This document shows, piece by piece, positions 43,621-56,400 of a DNA stretch of 64,000 bases (the first letter of the stretch is position 1; each line of letters opens with the position of its first letter). The position numbers were made by a program, and so were the translations under genes. The notes below the pieces were generated by a model. The model did not search any database. It saw nothing but the letters and a program-made list of their open reading frames with translations, and was not told where the DNA came from. Source of the stretch: Drosophila persimilis (taxonomy: Eukaryota; Arthropoda; Insecta; Diptera; Drosophilidae); contig NW_020825369.1 in assembly GCF_003286085.1 (NCBI RefSeq), forward strand, positions 372,001 through 436,000. Reading direction: 5' to 3'.

Positions 43621-46600
43621 TATTTGAATTTGAATAATCCAAAACTAGTTGGTTATCGGATGTACTCGTACTCTTTTGCGGAGGAGGTTAAAGTTCGGCA
43701 TATTCTCGTCGTTTTCGTTTTCGTTCTTTATTGCTTAATTTGTTATTTATTTTTATTTTTTTTTCAATTTCTCAGATCTTTCACATTAGCAGCCCGCTGT
43801 GAGATTATCTCTGGCCCCAGAGTCTGCGAGAGAGATTCGAATTAATTGTAATTTTCAGGGGGTCTCCGACGTCGTAGGGGGCTGTGTGAAAGGTTGTTGC
43901 TACGGTATTTCCATAATGAGTGTTGCCAATTTTAGATTGGAGCTCAGCCCAGAAGACCACAAGACCGCATTTCGTAATGAATTCCATCTTCTCGTTTATT
44001 CGCCGTCGGGGCAATCGAATTGGACCGATTTTTATTAGTTGTTCACTTATTCTATAGATTTCTTCACTGAAACTTATCTGAATCATCCCCAACTTGTGGG
44101 GAAGCATTCATTAGTCGCGACCGAATGCGGTCCCCGAATGACAAATGACTTCCTCATGATATTTGCACTTTATGATGTCAATTCAATTTAGCAATTCGAA
44201 TTCTTTCAATAAACTTTGCGCGTCCTAAAATCAGCTGTTTATTAGTGATGCAACCAATATATCGATTTTTCATCCAGACTATAAATATATATCGATTTGG
44301 AATACTTGCAAAAAGAGTCCCGGGCAATTCCGGGCATCGCAAATCGTACGATTCTTATTTATATATATTATTCTGTATTCAACAAAAGTATTTCAAATTG
44401 CAAGAAAGACATTCGTTTCTATTAAGTGAAATATCGCAAAGCCAATACTATCGATAGAAAAAAAGTTGCAAAGACCGAGGCATGGCATGGCGCATAATCC
44501 CTCGTGGTGAATGTCCGTCTTTATTGCTCTCATTAGATCAACATACATGTGTGTATGTATGCATGTGTGTATGTATGTATGTATGTGTGGTTTTCCGATT
44601 CACAATCAATCATGTGATTCCTAAGCCTGAAAACACTCTTGAAGCCAGCTTCAATCAACGTTGGCATGCTTCAATACCATTTAATTCTTGCTACTTGACA
44701 ATTTCAGTACAACTTCAGCCTCTTCTGCTTCTCCGCCTCTCCGCCTCACGCGTTCCCTCGCTGCAGAGTTGTTTCAAGCATTTCCGTGCCACAAAGTGTC
44801 GTCTTTAATTCGAAGTGAAACCAAAGCACCAGAAGAAGACTCGGAGGCAGACAAAGAATCAGAAGCCGCCTTCAGAGTAGCCCTCCAATGTCAAGTTCTT
44901 TGGAAAAATATAGAGCCCGTGTCCGAGCCCGAGTCTGAGCTCGAGTCTGGGTCTGAGTCTCAGCACATAACTGCAGTTTTTCTCGACTAATAACTTCCGC
45001 TATGCGCCGCAGCCCCCAGAGCGCCACCTACAGCTCAGTTGATAATTATAAATGGGGCTCTTTTCCTGTTGCATCGAAAGGTTCCCACAGCCACAGCCAC
45101 AGGCCCCTTAGACCAAGACCCGATGAAAATCCTGTAACAAATTGCTCGCATTTAGCGAACAAAGTGCCTGGCTTCTCTCCTCGTCCCCCGTCCTCCGCCC
45201 CGTCCCGCTCTTTGGTGGGAAAAATCTGTGCAAACGATGTGGCGAGGCTGAAGCTCGGCGTGCCTAAATAATTGAAATTAATATTTTCTGTTGAATTTGT
45301 ATGCTTTTCAACAATTTCTTTAAAATGAAAACATTTCATCGAGCTGCCTTTTTTTCACACTCTGCCGTCGCGTCGCGTACCGTCGGTGTTCTCTTTGACG
45401 TTGGAAAGGGAACGGAGAGAAGAGGAAGAGGAAGACCGGTGACTGAAGCTGGAAGAGGGCTGGAAGAGAGAAATATGCGTAGATTGGTCGGTATCCCGCA
45501 CACTTTTTTTCTACTTGGGCAGCCAGCAGCGGAGCCCCCCATTCTGCGGTTCCTTCTCGGCGGTTGGTTTCGTGGATTCTTCCAATCCACAGCAATTTGC
45601 CCAAGTGCAAGGGGGGCAGTGGGCAGGGGGGGAGCAGGAGCAGTGGGAAGCAGAAGCCGGGAGAGACCTAACTAGCGAGCCTCGCATATTTCTTTTTAAT
45701 TATTTTATTAAAGCCTCGCTCGTATTGTAAATAATGTGCAATTATTTAAAGTGTTTTCGATGCTGAAATGATGGATAGACGGACGGACGGACGGATCGGA
45801 TCTTTAGACAGAGAGAGAGGGAGAGAGATAGAACGAGAGCGAGAGAGAAAGTGCGACCAAAATAAACTACAGCTTAATTTTACCTTGAATGCTCTCTTCT
45901 CTTCTCTTCTTTTCCCTTCTCTCTCTCGTACTCTCTGTCTCTCCCGTTCACCGTCGTGTCACAGCTGGCTGCCAGATCCATTCAAATTGCTTTGTCATAA
46001 GATAAGAAGGAAGACGGACAAGAGGGAAGGAGGCAGAGCGGAATGCAGGGACAACGCAACAGCTGCTCGCTCAGGTTGTGCGGGATAGAGCGGGATGGAC
46101 GGACAACATACGGTTTATTATGCGTAAAATGGATAACAACAAGCAGGATCTGGGTGTAGTCGACGGGCCAAATACCCTTCTAGTTGGCTCGGCCTTTACC
46201 AGAATCAAACGACTCTCCTCTCCCCGTGCCGTACCCCTCAGCCTTCCCCCTAGCGTGCACTGCACCACCTTTGTGTTGGTTATAGGGCACATAAAAAATG
46301 CGCAAGCCATTTCTTTATTAAATAAAGAGTAGCAACAAAACATCGGTAGGGATGGGGTGGGGAAGGGGGATGCGGGGACAAGCTGGCAGAAACCGCACCA
46401 CTGCTGCCGCTGCTGCTACTTCTGCTTATTCTTTCTTCTTCTCTTCTCTCCCTTTTCGCACCTTGCTGCCGTTTTGCATTTAATGTGTCATGCTACGATG
46501 CATAGCGGACGCTGGTGGCTCTCTGCCTCTGCTTCTGCCACTGCCACTGCCACTACTCCTCCTTTTGTGCTGCTGTTGTTGCTGCTGTTGCATACATATG

Positions 46601-49600
46601 TTGCAGTTGCATCTTCTGTTGCTGTTGTCGTTATGTGGCAGGCGCCAAGTGTTGCCCAGCAATAAGCAGCAGTGGAGGCAGAAGAGCTGGAAAAACTGCT
46701 CTTATGCATATGGCGAGAGCAGGAAAATGTGCTGCCAAGAAAAATGTGCGCTTAAATTGCACCTGAGAGCGGGCGGAAGAGAGAGGCTCAAGGTGGTATA
46801 ACGACACACCGAGGGAAAGAGAGAGATGGAGTGTGTGCCGTTGCATAAATATCGAGCTAAAGTGCCACACAGCCAGGCCTCCAGAGGGGGGGAGGTGGCA
46901 TTCACTGTCTGAGGTCGGATCGCAGCTGCCACACACGTTGTCAACACACACACACACACACACACGCGGAGTCGCCGCCGGGGACTGTTTTCGAGAAGCT
47001 TGCGGCAAACTTGACTTAAACGCATTTTTTGTTGTTCCTTCATGGCGCGCAGTGGTGTGCCAGTGGGGAGGTGGTTGGGCAGGCGGGCTACTCGATACTC
47101 AAATAAATATCTGAGATTTGTATATGGAATACTGTTGTTTTCCTTTGATCCATCTTCCTGATTAAATTCTGCGCAATGCAGTCTAGGAATTGCCCCATTG
47201 CCCCCATGTTTGCTGTACTTCGAGGCCAGAGTTGGAATTGGAATCACAAACACTATGATGCAACAGATTCAAATACATCCGGAACCAAACGTTTCCAAGA
47301 AACGCGCTAAACATTTTCCCAGCGCTTTATTGGGCCGTTTCTCTGGAAATATACAAGCCATCGGTAATCTTAACAAAATAAAAGAAGAAAAATGCATTCC
47401 CCCATAAATTATTTCAACATTTTGATGCGTATAAACAAATAAATCTTTTTGCAGTTAAAAGTTCATCTAAAAGAAAGAAAAACAAAAACTTATTATAATA
47501 ATACCAAGAAATTACGGAAGCAACAAATTGGCTCCACCAAAGCTTTAGTTTTTTTTCTGTTGTTGCTGTTGTTGTTGCTGTTTGCTGGGCTTTAATTTTT
47601 TAAGTGTGACATTTGTGGTGCCCCGAAATGCTCTTTGCTGCTGGTTACCTAACATCGGATCGGACTAAAGTTTCAGTTGGTGCTTTTTTTTATGATGGAG
47701 ATGATGAGTGGGTACTTTTAATAACCCCCCAACTGGCATGGGATCCACTCAGAGCAGAGCAGAGCAGACCATAGCATAGCATAGCAGAGCAGAGCCAACA
47801 AATACTTTGAATACGAGAACGAGCATGTCAAGAACCGTAGCGCAGAGTGGAGCGGAATCGACGCGTCTCGGCGGCAAGCAGAACTTTGATCTTGACGATG
47901 ACGATCCGATCCGAGTTTTACTCGTAATTTGTTTGTTTTGGCATTTCAGATATGCTGGAAATGCAATCGGAACAATTAAATGTTTTGCAAAAGCAAAGGA
48001 ATGGCCAGCATGGGTTAATTACTTATGCCCCAGTCGCAGTCGCAGTCACAGTCACAGTGCCAGTCGCAGCCGCTGTCGGGACTGAGCGCGAAGCCGAGGA
48101 GCGATTGGAGGAGGGGAGGAGGGGTGGCCTAAGAGAAAGGCACGCTCCGGTGCACATTTTAAGTGGCCGCAGAAGGAGGAGGAACTGAGGAAAAGGTTCA
48201 AAACTATTAAAAGTGTTTCTGTTTCTGTTACTGGTTACTGGTTCTGGTTCTGTTCTCTCCCCCAAAGTGCACTCGATTGTGGCTTGAACTGCCACCTGTC
48301 GGAGGTCTGGGCTCTCTGGGGTGTGATCTTTATCAAGGGGCAGACCCAGAGCCAGAGCCAGACACAGACCCAGAGCTAGAGCTAGAGCCTCGCGTCACCT
48401 GAAGCTCGTCTCCCGGTTCTGAGGATTTCCATTCGAGTGGGTTTCGGATACACTGGAGACCCAAAGATGAGACGACTCTTCCATTGTGATGCGAGTGCGA
48501 TTGTTTTCTTATCAATTAAAGCGTGACCTTTGTTGTGGTTTTATCTTTATCGGTTTTATCGCCGGGGAATTAGTTCGGCCAGACTTTGAAGACCCAAGAG
48601 CGAGCGCTTCTCCCAAGCGTTTGTTTTCTCTGCTCTGTGTGATTGTATGGCCTGGGGGCTGCCTTTATGGTCTAATTAGTTGGAGAAATCCAGCAACTGC
48701 CTCTTCTTCAACCTCAAGTGTGGGTTCATTTTGAGGACGATGACAGCACAGCGATCGCTGCTGCTGCTACTGCTACTGGCCAATAAATTGAACGCTATCT
48801 ATCTATCGGCGGGCAGATAATGGTTATGACTCTATAACAATATCAATTAGGTAATCGGGGGAGAAATATCTATGAGCTTCTCCTTCCGACTCACCCAACT
48901 ACCTCAAACTGAGTCAGAAATTGCTTTTAGCTCCTCGAACAATAAATATTATCAAGTACAATTAAATCCACAGCAGTTGTTCCTCTTTTATTGGCATCCC
49001 ATCCCATTCCCATTCCCATCCCTCGCACGCAGCTGTCGACAGGTGTCCGAAATATTTGCCTTTATGTGCCTTTCGATTTATTCAAGTGTCAGCTGCTGGC
49101 ATTCTGATGGCTTTGAATTCGTATCTTTTCTTGTAATAAAGAAGGCAAAGTGCTCATTATCAAGAGCGGGAAGTAAGCTCTGCCAGAGCTGCCAAATGTA
49201 TCTGATGGACACAGAGAGTGTCACTCAGACACGGCACAAGTGTTAAGGTCGAATCGGAGGTAAAGCCCCCCCCCAGTGCAGACAAAAGCAATGAAAATTC
49301 AATACAAAATTAGGTTTCCGTTCATTTCAACATTTATCCCCATTCCATCCTTTAGATTCGCACGAAAATATGCCACCGCCGGGTGATATTTATGGTGCGC
49401 CTGTCTCGTTTCGTCTGCTCCAAATATTTGTATATCAGGTACATACATACATACATATGTGACCAATACGAGTATATATATATACACATATGATGGTATA
49501 TCATGTCCAGACCTTTGAAGTAAGTCCGATTCCGTTACGGTTAGCTCTTTAAAAATGCCAAGCACAAAATGGCCCAGAAAAATAAATGCAAAAGTTGTAT

Positions 49601-51430
49601 AAGAAACTGCCCAAGACAAAAAAAAACGTAAAGAAAACCTTATAAAACCATCTCAATCGGATCGCTTTTTTTGGTATTTGGGTTTGGTATTTCCTTTTCC
49701 TCTCTCTCTCTCCCTTTCCCCTTTTGTCGTCGAAATTCTCTTTAATGCGAATTTTGCAATTTTCGTTGACATTTGCAAATTCTTGTCACAAAATGTAAAA
49801 AAAAAACAACAACAAAAATAATACATACAATATTTGTACGTACGTACAAAGTGTACGTCCAAAAAGTGTTGTTTCAAGCGAATTTCAACTATTTGTCGCG
49901 GCCTCTTTTCGTGGCTTTGCTTCGATTTGGATTTTATTGCCGCACTGCTGGGGTTGCATTTAAAGAAGGGGCGCGCGTGCCCCCGTCCCTGCCACAGCCC
50001 ACCGCTGTTTGGGCCGAAAACTGAATGAAAGCTGGCAGCAGACAGGCCGACAGGCAGCCAAGTAGGTAAGCGAGTCAAGTGTTTATGGTGCACTTTACAT
50101 ACAATATTCGCGCATATGTACGGGTGTACTGCATTTGACACAGCAAATCGCATCAAATATTTATGATAATTCCGGCGATCCACCCAGACCAGCCCAGCCC
50201 AGCCCTTCCAGTCCCCCTGCCCCGCTCGACTAAGCGAAATCCATTCGAATTCGAATTCGAATGAAAGTAGTTCAATTTGCTGTCAAAATGTGTGTGTGTT
50301 TGTTCGTGGCGGCATACAAATTGTCTGTTGAAGAACTTTTACTCGGCGCAGATGGAAATGTGTCACAAATGACGGGAAAAAGAAAAGGTGAAAAGTGAGG
50401 GTGGGAGAGGGGCCAAATGATCACTCGAGAATGACTTGGCGAATTGCTGGCCTCTCTTGGAGGTGTCTGGCCAAGTGGGAAAGGTTGTGTGAGGTTGTGT
50501 TCGTCATCATCACAGAGAAAATTGGAGTAAAAGCAAGTTAGTTGCCCGGCCAGGAATGAGGTGGGGAAATTGCCCACAAAGGGAAATTAAATAGACGGAA
50601 ATGGAGGAGTGGAATTTTAACTAAGGAATCATTAGTGCACTCCAGTTAGAATACAATATTCCTCTGTATGAGTTGTATTAGTTACCAAATCATTCAACGT
50701 ATGAACAATAGAGGATCCTCGGGATGTTCTACCTCTACCTATCGTCTCTGTTTCTTGTGTCTTTTAGCCCCAGAAAACTCTCTTTTCTTTACAGCTTATC
50801 TCTCACTTTACTTGCCTTTCTCTCTAGATGTTGATCCGCTTTGAGCACTTTCGTTTTTGCATCAACTCCACAGACATGCCACTCGTGTATTTAAGAATTT
50901 TTGTGAAAATATTTAAACAGTTTGCTTTCTGTTTGCGCTCCTCTGGGAGTACGAGTTCGAGTACGAGTATGAGTACTAGTATTTTATTTTATCTTTATTT
51001 ATGGGGCATGGAATGTGTACTATGTATCTTTTTGCCAATACATATGTGCATATGTATGGGTTTGCTCTGCGTCTTTTGAATGATTGAGTGATCAATTTTG
51101 CAACTGTCGGAGGTGGAGGAAATTTTGTATGTTAATTTGTTGTATTATGTGTGTGTTTCAAAGAAATTTCACTTTTGCTAAACCAGCAATCATAAACAGC
51201 AGCAATTTGCATTGCAGCAACAAAAAGCAAAAAACAAAAAAAAAAGACGATGAGAAATGCCTGCAATTAATTGTTGCGCTTGACTGCTCAAAACGCTCAA
51301 AAGTGAAACGGAAATGCCCGAAAAATGAAAATCAGAAATACAAAATACACAAAAATTAACTGTTAACAGTTTGCAAATTGCAATTAATTCAACGTTCGAT
51401 TTCGATTTGAGCGTTACGTTGCATTAATTA
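43621..51430. other. Long noncoding stretch, probably intron/regulatory
   Basis: No gene supported. Rich in simple sequence: tgtatgta (44555-44590), GGAC (45778-45794), CA (46945-46964), agagc/atagc pentamers (47750-47795), cagtcg hexamers (48030-48070), and gaattc repeats at 50246-50262. Many short open frames here are compositional. Confidence 0.4.
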
Positions 51431-51535
51431 TGACGAAACGTGAATGAACTTGCGGCGGCCGCAGCAACAGTTATAATTTCACACTCGCACACACACACAA
51501 CACACATGCTCGCGCACAGAACGAAACTCACTTCA

Positions 51536-51780
51536 CGGTCACACACTCAGCTCAGCGTCGGCAGATGCAGTGCACAGGCAGCGTGGGAGCGGGAGAGCAA
51601 GCCAAAGTCAAGTTTACAATGAGCGCCGGAATGCGCTTCACTCTGCTCCCGAAGAACCGTTGTGAACGCGACGAGCTTTGGAATTGAATTGAACGCGAGG
51701 GCCAGCTTGAGAAGTCTGCGCAGCGGCGAAGCGGCGCACAGCACAGAGCCGAGGCGGCCCGATCGCTCGGCCTCCACCTC
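51536..51780 (+). promoter_or_regulatory. Candidate promoter and noncoding first exon
   Basis: CGGTCACACA (51536-51545) is close to the Drosophila core-promoter Motif 1 (YGGTCACACTR). It is followed by TCAGCTCAGC (about 51547) and, 230 nt on, by a strong donor CTC|GTAAGT (GT at 51781-51782). The segment is GC-richer than its surroundings and resembles a Drosophila 5' leader. A minus-strand donor CAG|GTAACT at the same place (about 51790) leaves room for a minus-strand reading. No transcript evidence. Confidence 0.25.
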
Positions 51781-51900
51781 GTAAGTTACCTGACGAGCAG
51801 CTGATCAACCGGCAGAGACGGCGACTTCGACTGCGCCGTCGACAGGGGCTCTGCAGCGGCTGCGCTTGCAATTCTCTTGCTCTTGCTGCTCTTTTGTCGT

Positions 51901-53369
51901 TGTAGTTGTTGGACTTTTTAATTGCCTGGGCGTCGGGCGATGATTATCAGCAGTTTAACTTCATTATGAGCAGCATGTGTCCCTCGGCGTACCCCTCACC
52001 CCTCCCTTGTGATCGCATTTACAAGCTGATGACAAATTTTTGATAAGAATTTTTGGGGAAAATCCGATTTAATTAATTTGAATGGTGAAATGGGGAATCA
52101 GAAAACGGGGGAGAAGGGAAGCCGATATATCTCAGAGAGCGATTGAGAGCGGGAGATCGGGAGAGCGGCAGAGCTAGAGCGACAGAGACTTGACTTTGTA
52201 CTTTGCTTCAATTGATGACCGCCAGGCGGCGTTTCAAAGTGTTATTTATGGGGCGGAGAAAAATGTCGAAACAATCAGAAAAATATTTGCATTTGCAGCG
52301 CCCCTTTGGCGTATTTAAATGAATTTACGACTTAAATATATATTATGAATTCTTTGTCCCCCTTTTATTTGTATAACGATTCGCTCAATTGTTTTGTTTT
52401 GTTTTTTTTTTCTTTCTGAAAATGGGCTTGCTAGAAAAGCCATAAGGGGGAATGACCTTGCAGGGAATTAGATGGCTGTCGGATGGCCTGTACGTATGTA
52501 CATATGTAAATGTGCCATTTCTTAGTTTCTTCGTTTTCATGGAAAATTATAAGTATATGGAGTGGGAACGGAACGGGAACGAAGGCCGACCTTGAGCGGT
52601 ATGAGACTGACAGGCCAAACCATTCCCCAAAATGTATTCCCCCTTAAAGTCTCACGAACATACCCTAAGGGAAAGCCAATCGATTAGCGAGGGAAACCTA
52701 TCCACGATCTTATTCAACTTATTCTTTCGCTTTCAATGGACAAATCCCACACATATGTATGTATTTCCCATTTCCCTTGCTAGTAGCTATAAAATACATT
52801 TCCCCATCTCCCTATCTCCCTCCAGGTCTCCACCCATTTTATTGACCAAATCAGACTTGAATGTTGCCAACCGATTGTAAATTTAATCCAAGTTCGTGTG
52901 GTTTTATTTCTGCACACATATTCTCACCCTGTCTCTCAGTCTGTCTATGAAATTCTAGATGTTGTTCAAAGTGGCCGACCCAACGGACTTTAAGTGCCAA
53001 AAAAGCAACAAAATGGAAATAAAAATAAAAATGGAAGAAAAAACACTCCAATTGCTTTTGCTTTTTTGGAGGTGTTTCATGTTGTTTCGGACACGCTCCA
53101 CGGTCTCTTTTTCGTTGTGGTAATTTTTAATTTGATGATTAATCGATAACCGACGCGTCGGCCCATTGTACCGCTCGACCGACCGCCCGACAGACACTGA
53201 GAAACAACAACAATCAAAGAGATCCACAAAAACCTCAAGCCTCGTGGTGATTGCATGTGATTAGAATTTTTAATAAGCCATCTCCCAAGTCTCCATCTTC
53301 GAGAGAGCCGCCTCTCGAGTCTCGAGACTGGTCTGCCCATACAAAAATTCTCGGATAAAGATCTCTTAC
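51901..53369. other. Noncoding stretch, probably intron
   Basis: AT-rich, with t-runs and gagagcg repeats at 52130-52190. I see no gene, RNA gene or transposon. Confidence 0.35.
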
Positions 53370-53462
53370 TTGATGGAGACGATGACGATGATGATGATGG
53401 TGATGATAATGATGATGATGATGCTAATGCTGATGCCTGGTTGGGGGCCAAGTTTTCACCCG
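53370..53462 (-). CDS. Candidate 93-nt cassette exon of the PDZ gene
   Basis: On the minus strand a very strong acceptor (long T/C tract ending tttctgtttcctatag) opens an exon at 53462, and a donor TCAA|GTAAGA closes it at 53370. The exon is 93 nt with phase 1 at both ends. Its open frame (GENLAPNQASALASSSSLSS, then Ser/Pro) matches the entry phase of the next known exon at 41465 (A|AT gives Asn). The length is a multiple of three, so it can be skipped in frame. The Ser-rich content suits the disordered region that follows. Predicted only; 11.9 kb separates the two exons. Confidence 0.4.
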
Positions 53463-56400
53463 CTATAGGAAACAGAAAAAGAAAAAAAAAAAAACTGAAA
53501 GTGCAGGAAACTTTCACTTGGATTTGAATTCCTAGAGAATATTGCATAACAGCAACAGACCATTGACTGATTCACGACCTTTGGGGAATCATCGGGGAAC
53601 CATCAAGAAGACGGAAAACTTTCTTTATTTTCCTTTCCCACCATGAGAAACTCTTCACCAGAGAACAATTCCACTTCCATTTCCATTCCAATTGTCATTT
53701 ATCATTGGAAAGATTTGTATCTGTATTTTTTTTTGAGCTATGTTTTTCATTCTCATTTGATTTTGTGATTGACGCCCCCAGGAATAGAAACCAAATGGGG
53801 TCCATCAGTAAGAAAGCTGTTTCCTCTCTCCCCCCCGCCCCATTTTGGGAGCCACTTTGGCTAATGAAACAAATGTGTGAAAATGCAAAACAGCTGCACG
53901 AAGTATTACCCATACTGGCATTAGACCTTGGGCCCATTTTTGTTGAAACAGAAGGAAGTCAACGGCGGTGGAGATATTATTCGTACTCGTACTCGTACAT
54001 TCAATCATTCAATCAAGTGCAAATCTGGCGCCACGGAGCAGCGGCTGGCAAAACAAATCAATCAAACATCGGCAGGCAAATGGTAGACATTGTAAAATGT
54101 GTCCGCCCTGCCCCACGCTCTCCCGGATCCCCCACGTATCGCGAGTATGTAATATGCAAATGTGCGTCAAAACTTTTGTCGGCACAAAACTCATTTGACA
54201 TGCGACATGCACCCCAGCCCCCCCCCTGATTCCATTGTAGTATCAAAACTGAGCGGAACTGAGCCGGTAATGGAGCTATCCTTGGACAAGTTTCCTCTAA
54301 GTATTATATGGGATACTTGATACTTCGGGGATGCATTTCCACTCACTTAAGAACATGCTTTTATTTGCACCTTGATTTCTGCTCAGGCGCCGATCAAAGT
54401 GGGACAGGAGAGTGGATCGGTTCGGATCGGTTCGGATCGGTTCGGATCGAATGGTAGCACAATGAGCACATTAACCCCCCAAAGCCCCGCACTAACAATG
54501 CTGCACTTGACAGTTGCGGGCGAATTTATTGTTTTGATATTTAAATAAAACAAACCCAAATAAGGAATCCGAATCGCCAAACGTGGAAAGAAATACAAAA
54601 ACAAATACAAATGTATTTTCTCATTAAGAGCGCGAGACTGTGGGTGGGGGTGGGCATAGGGGGTGGGAGCAATGCGTTGAGGAGCCTGGATTTTATAGCC
54701 TAGATTCAAAGCATTAGATTTCCATTTCCACAGCCGCCAATAAACATAAACAATCCATTCGATGGGTCTATAAACATCAATTGAAAACTACTAAAAACTT
54801 TAATTCCATTCGACGAGACGAGACGAGTCGAGTATTTCGCAAAGTACATATTTACGAGGATCTCAGAACGAGCCCAAAGAGAGACATTAAGCCCATAGAA
54901 ATATCATATTAATAAATTTTCGCACACAAAGGCAGGCATAAATTTCAATCAGTACAGAAAATATATTGTAGGTATCATTAAAAATAATAAAATTCAATTT
55001 TTTCTGCGTTTTGCTGCCCAAATGGCCCGAAGGAGTATACGTACAATAAAAACAATAAACAATGACAGCATAAACAATAAACATAAATTAGCGATAGGCA
55101 ATAATCGCAGTACCCTAGCCTAGAGGCTGCTCTCAAGTACTCGACTGCTCGACTGGAAAGGAGCCGCCCAGGTTCATGGATAAAATGGATTTGAAGAGTA
55201 TATCCAGCTTCGGTTCGTTCTGCATTTGCCCCTACATAATTTGACCTTTACAGTGAAGCCTGCCAGCAGCAGCAATTGACCAAGTTCACATGGATTCTGC
55301 GATTCTGCGATTCCGCGATTCTGGCGCTGGAGATCATGTATTAGAAAGTAAACAGAAACTGGATTGCATTTGGGAATTGGATTTTGGGCTATGGACGAGG
55401 GCGTAGCCGTGGCTAGGACACACCTAAAAGACAACGGATTTCTCAGAAGGGGAAGGCGGAAAGGGGAGGTGGAGTACCGTGCCTTGGCTGGGGCGCCCTC
55501 AGTCTTGGGCTGGGTTTCGCTGGGACCTTTTTGGCAATTCTTTTTGGCCAACAAGTGGCATTTGTTGTTGCCGCTTGCCGCTTGCCGCTTGCTTTTTTTG
55601 ATTGTTTTTCACTCGTTTTGTTTTTTAATTAATTTGACTTGTATTTTGGGGGGGGGATTTTATTGCCTGCTCACCCCTTGCAGCAGTCTATCTTTATAGC
55701 TATTTTCTTTAATTAGTCGGAACATGTTTTTTCTTTCGACTCGATTCGGTTTTGATGCATTTGACATTTTGACGGTGCAGAGATTCGATTGGATTTCATT
55801 TCGATTGGAATTGACGCAGTTTGGGCTCGCCAGGAACGTATTAAGTATTCTATCCACCGCAAACAAAAACCTTTTTATGCCCTCCATATGCCCCAATATT
55901 AGAGCTTTTCCCGCTCCCATAGATACTCGTAAAAAACCCTTTCCCTTCCATCGATTAAATGTGTGCGTGTGTAAATATTCCCTCACGTACTTATAATAAG
56001 TGCAATTTATGAAAATCAAATATTTATTAATCAAGAGCATCGACATCAAAAAACAGCAGTTATTTTAATACAAAAAACACTCCAGCAGAATGTTAATAAA
56101 ATTGCCATAATATTGACCGCAAAATTACATCAAATTGTTTCATTAAATTATTAACAAAAGACAAACAGAAAATCACGCAAAGAACAATTGCCATATTTGG
56201 ATTAAATTAAGCATAATTTAAGTCCCCGAACATCCATAAATATGAAACAATTGTTTCATTATTGTGTGTACACGATTTATATCTGATGAAACCAATGAAA
56301 GGAAGGAGAAATATTGCTTGTTGGTCTATCAATGAATAAGATTTACAAAGAATTTCGTTCTAGCTGATTTTTTGATTTTCAATTATCTAAATTAAAAAAT

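Noticed and set aside
46357-46801. Possible secreted Leu/Cys-rich peptides near 46.4-46.8 kb
   Set aside because: The open frames come from ctg/gct trinucleotide runs in all frames; no stable start or domain.
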